Assembly (NCBI GenBank): GCA_011799875.1
Contig: CM022302.1
Span: 524,720,228 to 524,784,227, forward strand
From: Thinopyrum elongatum
Taxonomy: Eukaryota > Streptophyta > Magnoliopsida > Poales > Poaceae
Direction: 5' to 3'
DNA: 64,000 nucleotides
The notes under the pieces were generated by a model. It was not told the origin of the DNA. It ran no database searches and saw only the letters and a program-made list of their open reading frames with translations. A program made the position numbers and the translations under genes. Of the stretch, positions 22,672 through 33,535 are shown piece by piece. Each line of letters starts with the position of its first letter. The stretch's first letter is position 1.

Positions 22672-22686
22672 GTAGTGGAGGAGAAT
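22672..22686 (+). other. polypurine tract
   Basis: GTAGTGGAGGAGAAT directly precedes the 3' LTR (TGTGACACC at 22687), following the CTCGGGACGAGATT motif common before gypsy polypurine tracts. Confidence 0.8.
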
Positions 22687-23757
22687 TGTGACACCCGGAT
22701 AATTAAGCTACAGTAACCCTCTACTAATGATGCCACGCCACCACTGTTACTATTACTGAACTCTCTTTGATTCAAATCTCGTTCGAATTCAAAATTCAAA
22801 ATCAAGTCAAACGGTAAAAGATTTCAAATATTAAAACAAAAGTGTTCGAAATGTGTCAAAAAAATCATAGGTAATTATGGTGGAGAAATCATCTTTTTAT
22901 AAAATATTTAGATGCACTAAGATAATTAAAACAGTGGCTATAATAATTAATTAAATGCCTTTTATAATTTATAAATTATTAAACTAATTTATTTGGGTGC
23001 CCAATCTATTGTGGCAGTGGTATAATTAGTCCCACTACTTTAGGTGCTTTTTATGTATTTTGTAAAACAAAATTAAATGGGAAAATAAAATAAAACAGTA
23101 AAACAGAAATAAATAAAAAAAGACAAAGAAAAACAAAAATATATAAAAGAGAAGGAACCTCACTGGGCAACTGGGGCAGATGGCCCAGCCGGCCAGCCCA
23201 ACTGGCCCCAGCCGGCCCATCCCCACTCCCCTCCATAACCCCACCCGATCGAAACCCTAACCCGGTCTCCCCTACTTCCTCTCCCACTCGCTCGCTCTCT
23301 CCCCTCCCCCCGATCCAGATCTGGATCGGGGCTCAACGCTGATCCCCACCGCCTGACGTGCTCGACGCCGACGCCGCACCACTGCCGCCTGGAGGACCAC
23401 CTCGCTGGATCTCGCGTCCCCGTCCTCCTCCACAAAGGCTTCCCCGAGCCTCGACGACCGTACCACTGCAATGCTGGTGAGGCCACCGGCCTCCTCTCCC
23501 CTCGATCTCTGTCGCCGGCGCCATCCATTGCCCGCCCACGCGCTCACCACGTCGGCTGCCGCGCACCGGCTCCCTTGAACGCGCCCACGGCCGCGCTCCC
23601 GCTGTCCGTCTTCCTCGCTCACCGCGCGCGCACGCACGCCTCGACTGCGCCCTGCTCCTCGAGTTGCTGCCACGCTCGCCTCACCCCGCGCTCATGTCGC
23701 CGCTCCCCCCCGTTCACCCCTGCTGCCCCGCGCTGCAGTTGCGCTCGCCGTGCCTGC
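22687..23757 (+). mobile_element. 3' LTR of the LARD-like element, segment a
   Basis: Matches the 5' LTR from its start to the point equivalent to about 15995. It ends in the CCTGC target copy (23753-23757) of N1. Confidence 0.9.
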
Positions 23758-25338
23758 TGATGCTGCTTGAACTACGTCGGTATTTCCCCAAAGAGGAAGG
23801 GATGATGCAGCACAGCTACGGTAGGTATTTCCCTCAGTGATGAGACCAAGGATATCGAACCAGTAGGAGAACCACGCAACACCACGTGAACGGCTCCTGC
23901 ACACAAAGAACAAATACTTGCAACCCGACGTAAGAGAGGGGTTGTCAATCCCTCACGGGTAAAAAGATAGGTAAAATTGTAGTAGATTGCATAAATAGAT
24001 CTCGCGGGAACGCGAGGTAAAAAAAATAACAATAAATTGCAGCAAGGTATTTTTGTGTTTTTGGATTAATAGATCTGAAAATAAAGCGAATAAAAATAGA
24101 TCTCGAAGGCAAATATAATAAAGAAGAGACCCGGGGGGCCGTAGATTTCACTAGTGGCTTCTCTCGAGAAAAATAGCATACGGTGGGTAAACAAATTATT
24201 GTTGGGCAATTGATAGAACTTCAAATAATCATGACGATATCCAGGCAATGATCATTATATAGGCATCATGTCCAAGATTAGTAGAACGACTCCTGCCTGC
24301 ATCTACTACTATTACTCCACACATCGACCGCTATCCAGCATGCATCTAGTGTATTAAGTTCATGGAGAAACGGAGTAATGCAATAAGAACGATGACATGA
24401 TGTAGACAAGATCTATTTATGTAGAAATAGACCCCATCTTGTTATCCTTAATAGCAACGATACATACGTGTCGGTTCCCCTTCTGTCACTGGGATCAAGC
24501 ACCATAAGATCGAACCCATCACAAAGCACCTCTTCCCATGGCAAGAAAAATCGATCTAGTTGGCCTAACTAAACCAAAGATTCGAAGAAGAAATACGAGG
24601 CTATAAGTAATCATGCATATAAGAGATCAAAAGACTCAAATAACTTTAATGGATAAAAACATAGATCTGATCGTAAACTCAAAGTTCATCGGATCCCAAC
24701 AAACTCACCGCAAAAAGAGTAACATCAAATAGATCTCCAAGAGACCATTGTATTGAGAATCAAAAGATAGAGAGGAAGCCATCTAGCTACTAACTACGGA
24801 CCCGTAGGTCTACAATGAACTACTCACGCATCATCGGAGAGGCACCAATGAGGATGATGAACCCCTCTGTGATGGTGTCTAGATTGGATCTGGTGGTTCT
24901 GGAACTTGCGGCGGCTGGAATTGATTTTTGTCGACTCTCCTAGGGTTTCTGGAATATTGGGGTATTTATAGAGCAAAGAGGTGGTGCGGGAGGCGGCCGA
25001 GGAGGGCACAACCCACCTGGGCACGCCTGGGCCCCCAGGCACATTCTGGTGGGTTGTGCTCCCCTCGGAGCTCCCCTATGGTACTTCTTTGGCCCAACAG
25101 GAGTCTTCTGGTCCAGAAAATATCTCCAAAAAGTTTCGCTGTGTTTGGACTCCGTTTGGTATTGATTTTTTACGAAGTAAAAAAAAGCAAAAAACAGCAA
25201 CTGGCACTGGGCACTATGTTAATAGGTTAGTCCCAAAAAATGATATAAAGTTGCTTTAAAATGATTGTAAAACATCCAAGAATGATAATATAACAGCATG
25301 GAACAATCAAAAATTATAGATACGTTGGAGACGTATCA
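23758..25338 (-). mobile_element. 3' LTR of N1 (left copy on the plus strand)
   Basis: 1,581 bp, nearly identical to 29193-30774. A TATA-like TATAAATA (minus, about 24961-24970) marks the LTR promoter. Confidence 0.92.
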
Positions 25339-27876
25339 GCATCCCCAAGCTTAATTCCTGCTCGCCCTCGAGTAGGTAAATGATAAAAACAGATTTTTTG
25401 ATGTGGAATGCTGCCTAACATGTTCATCACATATTCTTTTCTTTGTAGCATGTAAATCTGGACTTTTATATGATTCAAAGCAATAGTCTAGTTTTGACAT
25501 GAAGATTTCAATACTCAAGCATATCAACAAGCAACCATATATTTCAAAATATCAACACTAAAGCAAGTTATCCCTAGCCCATTATGCTCAATCATTGATC
25601 CATTCATGAAACACACTCGCATATTAGCTACACCCAATGCTCAAGTACGATCATAGTGCCCCTTAGTTGGTTCTTTATAAGAGAAGATGGAGACTCAAGT
25701 AAAAATAAAAATTGCATAAATTAAATAGAAAGGCCCTTCGCAGAGGGAAGTAGGGATTTGTAGAGGTGCCAGAGCTCAAAGCGAAAAAGATAGAGATAAA
25801 AACATTTTGGGTGGCATGCTTTTCTTGTCAACGAAAACGATCGAGTAGTTCCCAATACTTTCCATGCTAGATATATCATAGGCGGTTCCCAAACAGAAAA
25901 TAAAGTTTATTCCTTTTTCCACCATATTTTCACTTTCCATGGCTAGCCGTATTCACGAGTGCCTTCCATACCAACACTTTCCAAGGAATTTATTATTTGA
26001 CAACATAAAGTAAATTCATTTTTCATTTCGGGACTGGGCATCCCTAATACCTTTGCCGTACTCTCATGCAATGACAAGTGAATAAACGCTCATCTTGAGA
26101 ATAACACATCTAGCATGGAAAAATATCAGCCACCCCCTACAGTTTCATGAGCGGTACAAGCATACAAAAGAGAAATTTATTTTGAAAATTAGAGATGGCA
26201 CATACAAATTTACTTAGAAAGGCAAAAGAATACCACATGTAGGTAGGTATAGTGGACTTATATGGCAAAACTGGTTTAAGGAATTTGGATGCACAAGTAG
26301 TGATCATACGTAGTGCAAATGAAGGCTAGCAAAAGATTGAGAAGCATCCAACCGAGAAACGAAAAATCTCATAAGCGAGCATTAAGCATAACTAACACCG
26401 AATAATGCACCACAAGTAGGATGTAATTTCATTGCATAACTATTGACTTTCATGCTTGCATAGGGAATCACAAACCTTAACACCAATATTCTTACTAAAG
26501 CATAATTACTCATCAACATGACTCACATATTATATCAACATATCGCAAAACTATTACAAGGAATCAAGTTTATTTTATCCAATGATCTTCATGAAAGTTT
26601 TTATTATATCCCTCTTGAATATCTATCACTTTGGGACTAGTTTCATATGTCGCTTTTGATAGCTCAAACAAATCTAAGTGAAGAACATGAGCATAAAAAT
26701 TTTCTTCTCTCAAAATAATTTAAGTGAAGCATGAGAGAATTTCTTAAATTTTTTTACTAACTCTCAAATAAATCTAAGTGAAGCATGAGAGCATTTCTTC
26801 AAAAATACTAAAGCACACCGTGCTCAAAAAGATTAAGTGAAGCACTAGAGCAATTCCAAAGCTCATAAAGATTTAAGTGAAGCATAGAGAGCAATTCTAA
26901 CAAGTCATAGCATAAATTTGGCTCTCTCAAATAAGTGTGTCCAGCAAGGATTCATGACTTAAAATAAAAAGCAAAACAATCAAAGACTCATATCATACAA
27001 GACGCTCCAAGAAAAACTCATGATATGTGACGAATAAAAATATAGCTCCAAGTAAAATACCGATGGTCGTTAGAAGAAAGAGGGGATGCCACTCGGGCAT
27101 CCCCAAGCTTAGTTGCTTGCTTATCCTTTGGATAATGGCTTGGGATGCCATGGGCATCCCCAAGCTTAGGCTCTTCTTACTCCTTATTCCTTCATCCATC
27201 GTGATCTCACCCAAAACTTGAAAACTTCAATCACACAAAACTCAACAAAACCTTCGTGAGATCCGTTAGTATAACGAAGCAAATCACTACTATAAGTACT
27301 GTTGCAAACCCATTCATATTTTATTTTTGCATTATATATAATGTATTCCAACTTTTCTATATCTTATACCCTCCAATACAAACCATAGATTCATCAAAAT
27401 AAGCACACAACGCAAAGAAAACAGAATCTGTCAAAAACAGAAAAGTCTGTAGCAATCTGAATACTTCGAATACTTTTATACCTTCAAAAAATCTGAAAAT
27501 TTAGGACAACGTGGGAAATTTGTATATCAATCTTGTGTAAAAAAATCAGAATTTTTATCGCTTCTGTGAATTTCCAAAATTGTTTTACTGGACGCAAAAG
27601 TTTCTGTTTTTTAACAAGATCAAATCAACTATCACCCAACATGATCCCAAAGGCTTTGCTTGGTACAAACACTAATTAAAACATAAAAAACACAATCATA
27701 ACAGTAGCATAATTGTGCAAACACTCAAGAACATAAAGAAAAAGACAAAAATAAATTTTATTCATTGGGTTGCCTCCCAACAAGCGCTATCGTTTTATGC
27801 CCTTAGCTAGGCATAATGCAAAGATCTAAGTGTTGTCATCTTTATTTCTAGATCCATAAGATGCCCTCATGATTGA
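25339..27876 (-). other. non-coding interior of N1
   Basis: Long AT-rich tract without a protein signal. It carries the polypurine motif (plus GCATCCCCAAGCTT) at 25339 next to the LTR and again at 27097 and 27154. Repeated AAGTGAAGCAT(G)AGAGCA units lie at 26690-26900. Parts are recognisably the reverse complement of the interior of N2 (33260-36281). Confidence 0.7.
26690..26910. repeat. short-period repeats of an AAGTGAAGCATGAGAGCA-like unit
   Basis: Units near 26721, 26772, 26835 and 26874 carry TCTAAGTGAAGCATGAGAG-like or ATTAAGTGAAGCACTAGAG-like sequence. Degenerate and AT-rich. Confidence 0.6.
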
Positions 27877-29094
27877 TTAATATGGTGGCTTAATTCTAGT
27901 TCTAGGTAAGTGTTCCATACCCTTCCTTAGTGGAAATTGAAATTTAATATTGCCTTCTTTCATATCAATCACGCCACCGATAGTGCGTAAAAACGGTCTA
28001 CCAAGAATAATTGGACAAGACGGATTGCAATCAATATCAAGAACAATAAAATATATGGGCACATAATTCCTATTTGCAAGAATAAGAACATCATTAATTC
28101 TTCCCATAGGCTTTTTAATAGTAGAATCCGCCAAGTGCAAATTTAAAGAACATTCTTCAATATCGGTAAGACCAAGCACATCACATAAAGATTTCGGAAT
28201 TGTAGAAACACTAGCACCCAAGTAACATAAAGTAAAACACTCATAATTTTTAATCTTGACTTTGATAGTAGGTTCCCATTCATCATGTAATTTTCTAGGA
28301 ATTGAAATCTCTAGTTCCAACTTTTCTTCCAAAGCTTTCATCATAGCATCAACAATATGTTTAGTAAAAGCTTTATTTTGTTCATAAGCATGGGGTGAAT
28401 TTATCATGGATTGCAACAAAGAAATACAATCAATCAAAGAGCAACTATCATAATTAAAGTCTTTGTAATCCAAAAGAGTGGGCACATCACTAGTTAAAGT
28501 TTTGACCTCTCCAAACCCACTTTTATCAATTTTCTCAACAAGATTTTCACCCACCGCATTATCGGGATGCCTTCTAGCTAAAGTTGACTCTTCTTCAGTC
28601 CATTTTTCATCAATCTTAATTTTACTAAACAAGGAATCAATAGAAGAAACACCAATCATTTTAACATCTTTATCACTTTTATCTTCTAACGAGATTGGTT
28701 TAGCGGCCATTTGATTTACTAGGGTAGCTTGTGCATCAGATATTTTTCCTAGCAAACTTTCAGCAAAAGCATACTTAGATTGAAGATTACAAACTTCTCT
28801 TCTAATATCATCAAATTGTTTTGTTATAGCTTCCAGCACAACAGAGTGTTCCTGAAGTTCCTCGGTAAAATATTTATTATGCTCAAATTGTGTAGTCATA
28901 TATTCCTTAGTACTTTTCTCAATTTCAAGCAAAATATTGGGGTAAGGAACATCATAATATTTTCCTTGAGGCAACATGACTACGCAAACAAAATTGCACA
29001 CAAAAACATATCTGACAAGAAAACGATGAACGAAAAAGAGGGGGAATAAACCGGAAAATTTTTGTGAAGTGGGGGAGATGAAAACGAGAGGCAA
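27877..29094 (-). CDS. Gag-derived protein with retropepsin-like domain of N1, 405 aa
   Basis: An open frame on the minus strand next to the 5' LTR. The N-terminal half is coiled-coil-like (EIEKSTKEYMTTQFEHNK, EAITKQFDDIRREVCNLQSK), as in Gag-like proteins of non-autonomous Triticeae gypsy elements. About residues 270-400 form an aspartic-protease-like domain with CYLGASVSTIPKSLCDVLGL and CPIILGRPFLRTIGG. The usual catalytic motif is D-[LIV]-G-A; here the Asp position is Tyr, so protease activity is probably lost. No zinc knuckle, reverse transcriptase or integrase follows. It would have needed enzymes from an autonomous relative. Confidence 0.75.
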   Translation of the reverse strand: MPLVFISPTSQKFSGLFPLFFVHRFLVRYVFVCNFVCVVMLPQGKYYDVPYPNILLEIEKSTKEYMTTQFEHNKYFTEELQEHSVVLEAITKQFDDIRREVCNLQSKYAFAESLLGKISDAQATLVNQMAAKPISLEDKSDKDVKMIGVSSIDSLFSKIKIDEKWTEEESTLARRHPDNAVGENLVEKIDKSGFGEVKTLTSDVPTLLDYKDFNYDSCSLIDCISLLQSMINSPHAYEQNKAFTKHIVDAMMKALEEKLELEISIPRKLHDEWEPTIKVKIKNYECFTLCYLGASVSTIPKSLCDVLGLTDIEECSLNLHLADSTIKKPMGRINDVLILANRNYVPIYFIVLDIDCNPSCPIILGRPFLRTIGGVIDMKEGNIKFQFPLRKGMEHLPRTRIKPPY

Positions 29095-29192
29095 ATGGCA
29101 AATAATGTAAATTGCAAGGAGATGAGATTTGTGATTAGGAACCTGGTAGATGTTGATGATGTCTCGCCGGCAACGGCGCTAGAAATTCCTTT

Positions 29193-30774
29193 TGATGCGG
29201 CTTGAACTACGTCGGTATTTCCCCAAAGAGGAAGGGATGATGCAGCACAGCTATGGTAGGTATTTCCCTCAGTGATGAGACCAAGGTTATTGAACCAGTA
29301 GGAGAACCACGCAACACCACGCGAACGGCTCCTGCACACAAAGAACAAATACTTGCAACCCGACGTAAGAGAGGGGTTGTCAATCCCTCACGGGTAAAAA
29401 GATAGGTAAAATTGTAGTAGATTGGATAAATAGATCTCGCGGGAACGCGAGATAAAATAAATAACAATAAATTGCAGCAAGGTATTTTTGTGTTTTTGGA
29501 TTAATAAATCTGAAAATAAAAGCGAATAAAAATAGATCTCGAAGGCAAATATAGTAAAGAAGAGACCCGGGGGCCGTAGATTTCACTAGTGGCTTCTCTC
29601 GAGAAAAATAGCATACGGTGGGTAAACAAATTACTGTTGGGCAATTGATAGAACTTTAAATAATCATGACGATATCCAGGCAATGATCATTATATAGGCA
29701 TCATGTCCAAGATTAGTAGAACGACTCCTGCCTGCATCTACTACTATTACTCCACACATCGACCGCTATCCAGCATGCATATAGTGTATTAAGTTCATGG
29801 AGAAATGGAGTAATGCAATAAGAACAATGACATGATGTAGACAAGATCTATTTATGTAGAAATAGACTCCATCTTACTATCCTTAATAGCAACGATACAT
29901 ACGTGTCGGTTCCCCTTCTGTCACTGGGATCAAGCACCGTAAGATCGAACCCATCACAAAGCACCTCTTCCCATGGCAAGAAAAATCGATCTAGTTGGCC
30001 TGACTAAACCAAAGATTCGAAGAAGAAATATGAGGCTATAAGTAATCATGCATATAAGAGATCAAAAGACTCAAATAACTTTCATGGATAAAAACATAGA
30101 TCTGATCATAAACTGAAAGTTCATCGGATCCCAACAAACACACCGCAAAAAGAGTTACATCAAATAGATCTCCAAGAGACCATTGTATTGAGAATCAAAA
30201 GAGAGAGAGGAAGCCATCTAGCAACTAACTACAGACCCATAGGTCTACAATGAACTACTAACGCATCATCGGAGAGGCACCAATGAGGATGATGAACCCC
30301 TCCGTGATGGTGTCTAGATTGGATCTGGTGGTTCTGGAACTTGCGGCTGCTGGAATTGATTTTCGTCAATTCTACTAGGGTTTCTGGAATATTGGGGTAT
30401 TTATAGAGCAAAGAGGCGGTGCGGGAGGTGGCCGAGGTGGGTACAACCCACTTGGGCGCGCCTAGGCCCCCAGGCGCGCCCTGGTGGGTTGTGCTCCCCT
30501 CGGAGCTCCCCTCTGGTACTTCTTTGGCCCAACAGGTGTCTTCTGGTCCAGAAAAAATCTCCAAATAGTTTCGCCGTGTTTGGACTCCGTTTGGTATTGA
30601 TTTTCTGTGAAGTAAAAAACAAGCAAAAAACAGCAACTGGCACTGGGCACTATGTCAATACGTTAGTCCCCAAAAATGATATAAAGTTGCTATAAAATGT
30701 TTGCAAAACATCCAAGAATGATAATATAACAGCATGGAACAATCAAAAATTATAGATACGTTGGAGACGTATCC
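29193..30774 (-). mobile_element. 5' LTR of N1 (right copy on the plus strand)
   Basis: 1,582 bp. TATAAATA on the minus strand near 30397-30407. Interior leader starts at 29192 going left. Confidence 0.92.
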
Positions 30775-30942
30775 CCTGCCGCAGCTGCCCGTCTCTGCCT
30801 CCCCGCGTCGTCCCGCCATCGTGCACGCGCACACCCGCCGCGGGCCGCGACCACGCGCCGCCCTGGCCCTGCTGCTCCATGGCGCCCTCCCTCGCCTGCC
30901 CCGCGCCGCTCTCCCGCCTGCACGCCGCTGCCCACCGCGCCG
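30775..30942 (+). mobile_element. 3' LTR of the LARD-like element, segment b
   Basis: CTGCCCGTCTCTGCCTCC and following match the 5' LTR from about 16010. The piece begins with the CCTGC target copy of N1 and ends with the CGCCG target copy (30938-30942) of N2. Confidence 0.88.
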
Positions 30943-32262
30943 TGATACGTCTCCAACGTATCTATAATTTATGAAGTATTCATGCCATGTTTACAAAAAA
31001 TTTATATGGTTTTGGTATGATTTTATTAGAACTACCGTGGTGTCATTTTTTTATGCAGAAAGAAAAGTTCTAAGAATGAGCTGAAAATTTACGGCGAATA
31101 TTTTTGGAAAATATAAAAAATATTGGAGCGAAAAGATACCAGAGAGGAGTCCCGAGGCGACCACAAGGGTGGGAGGCGCGCCCCCCTAGGGTGCGCCCCC
31201 TACCTTGCCGCCGCCTCGTGGACCCCCTTGACTTGTCCTCGACGCCAAAAACTCCTATAAATACAGAAACCCCTGAAAAGAAACCTAGATCGGGAGTTCC
31301 GCCGCCGCAAGCCTCTGTAGCCACGAAAAACCAATCGGGAGCCCGTTTCGGCACCCTGCCGGAGGGGAAACCATCACCGGTGGCTATCTTCATCATCCCT
31401 TCGGTCTCCATGATGAGGAGGGAGTAGTTCACCCTCGGGGCTAAGGGTATGTACCAGTAGCTATGTGTTTGATCTCTCTCTCTCTCTCTCGTGTTCTTGA
31501 TTTGGCACGATCTTGATGTACCATGAGCTTTGTTACTATAGTTGAATCATATGGTGTTTCTCCCCCTCTACCTTCTTGTGATGAATTCAGTCTTGCTCTT
31601 TGAGGTTTCGTTATGTTGGATTGAGTATTGGATTTGAGAACACTTGATGTATGTCTTGCGATGGGATATCTGTGGTGACAATGTGATGTTCTATTGATTC
31701 ACTTGATGTATGTTTTGGCACTCAACTCGCGGATTCCCGAGGTGACATTGGGGTAATATATGCATAGGGGTTGATGCACATTTTCGTCCTACATTCTCCG
31801 ATAGAAACTTTGGAGTGATTCTTTGTTGCACGCTGAGGGATTGTTATGTGATCCAATTATGTTATCATTGTTGAGAGAACTTGCACTAGTGAAAGTATGA
31901 ACCCTAGGCCTTGTTTTCAAGCATTGCAATACCATTTTTGCCCACTTTTGTTACTTGCTACCTTGCTGTTTTTATTTATTCAGATCATAAAAATATATTT
32001 CTACCATCCATATTACACTTGTATCACCATCTCTTCACCGAACTAGTGCACCTATACAATTTACCATTGTATTGGGGACACAAGAGACTCTTTGTTATTT
32101 GGTTGCAGGGTTGTTTGAGAGAGACCATCTTCATCCTACGCCTCCCACGGATTGATAAACCTTAGGTCATCCACTTGAGGGAAATTTGCTACTGTGCTAC
32201 AAAACTCTACGCTTGGAGGCCCAACACGAGTCTACAAGAAGAAGGTTGCGTAGTAGACATCA
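30943..32262 (+). mobile_element. 5' LTR of N2
   Basis: 1,320 bp, TGATACGTCTCC...TAGACATCA, with TATA box CCTATAAATACAG near 31253. Confidence 0.92.
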
Positions 32263-32449
32263 AGCTCTTTTCTGGTGCCGTTGCCGGGGAGGCTAGGTAA
32301 GCGGCACTCACATCCCATCAACGAAGCTCTTTTCTGGCGTCGTTGCCTGGGAGGTGAGTGCTTGAAGGTATATCTTTAGATCTTGCAATTGAATCTTTTA
32401 GTTTCTTGTTTTATCACTAGTTTAGTCTATAAAAGAAAACTACAAAAAA

Positions 32450-33251
32450 ATGGAATTGAGGTTGCCGCATATTATTCATCTTTATAATGTCTTTCGTGAA
32501 AATGATGGAAAGGAAAATTGTGCCAAAGTGTTAGAGGAAGATGTCAATAAAATGTTTGGCACTAAATCTTTGAATGATGAGCATGATTGCAATGTTGTTA
32601 GTATGAATTCTTTGAATATCCATGATGCTAATGATATGCAAAGCTACAAGCTTGGGAATGCTATGTTTGATGAAGATGATATTTTTTGTCCCCCAAGTTT
32701 TGATGAGCAAATTTATTATGATGATAGCATGCCTCCTATTTATGATGATTATGTTGATGAAAGTGGGTTTGGAAGAGTGTCAACTCTAGGTACTAATGAT
32801 CCCACTATTTTGGAGGGTGTTGAATCTTTCACAATATTGATAAAAGTGGATTTGGAGAGGTCATGACTTTATTTAGTGATGAATCCACTATTTTGGAAGA
32901 GGTTTCAATTGATTATGAGAACAAAGTTGCTATCTATGATGATTATATGATGACATGTATGCTATAAAGAATAATGATAACCATGAAACTTGTCATCATG
33001 ATTTTAGTTTTCAATTGGATTATGCCTCACATGATAGTTATTTTGTTGAGTTTGCTCCCACTACTATTCATGAGAATAACTTTGCTTATGTGGAGAGTAG
33101 TAAAATTTCTATGCTTATGAATCATGAAAAGAATGCTTTATGTGATGGTTATATTGTTGAATTCATTCGTTATGCTACTGAAAATTACTATGAGGGGGAA
33201 CATATGCTTGTAGGTATTGCAATAATATCAAGTTTTCTCTCTATGTGTTGA
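32450..33251 (+). pseudogene. Gag-like relic of N2
   Basis: Two open pieces: 32450-32866 (MELRLPHIIHLYNVF..., DESGFGRVSTLGTND, acidic DDSMPPIYDDY) and 32955-33251 (HHDFSFQLDYASHDSYFVEF). The SGFGRVSTL segment matches the SGFGEVKTLTSD segment of the N1 protein, tying the two Gag-like proteins together. Frames differ between the pieces, so the gene is broken. A further AT-rich open stretch follows to about 33535. No protease, reverse transcriptase or integrase motif is present. Function beyond a structural Gag role is unknown. Confidence 0.6.
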
Positions 33252-33535
33252 AAATCTTGAAGTTATGCTTGTTTTGCCTTCCTATGCTAGTTGATTCTTG
33301 TTGCCATAAATTGTTTGCTCACAAAATCCCTATTCATAGGAAGTGGGTTAGACTTAAATGTGCTAGTCATATGCTTCATGATGCTCTCTTTGTGTTTCAA
33401 TTCTTTACTTTTATGCGAGCATCATTGAAATCATCAAGCCTAGCTAAAAAGGCATTAAAGAAAAGTGCTTGTTGGGAGACAACCCAACATTTACCCCTAC
33501 TGTTTTTATGTGTTCACATGATTAGGCTACTGTAG

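Larger units (their letters stand above)
23758..30774 (-). mobile_element. N1: non-autonomous gypsy retrotransposon (7,017 bp) nested in the LARD 3' LTR
   Basis: LTRs at 23758-25338 and 29193-30774, TSD CCTGC at 23753-23757 and 30775-30779. On the minus strand the LTR begins TGATACGTCTCCAACGTATC and ends AAGC(A/C)GCATCA. The 3' base of the outer right end is C where A is expected. The 5' LTR is followed by TTTCTAGCGCCGTTGCCGG, the leader typical of this group, and a polypurine tract (minus AAGCTTGGGGATGC) abuts the other LTR. Its only protein is a Gag-protease relic. Confidence 0.93.
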
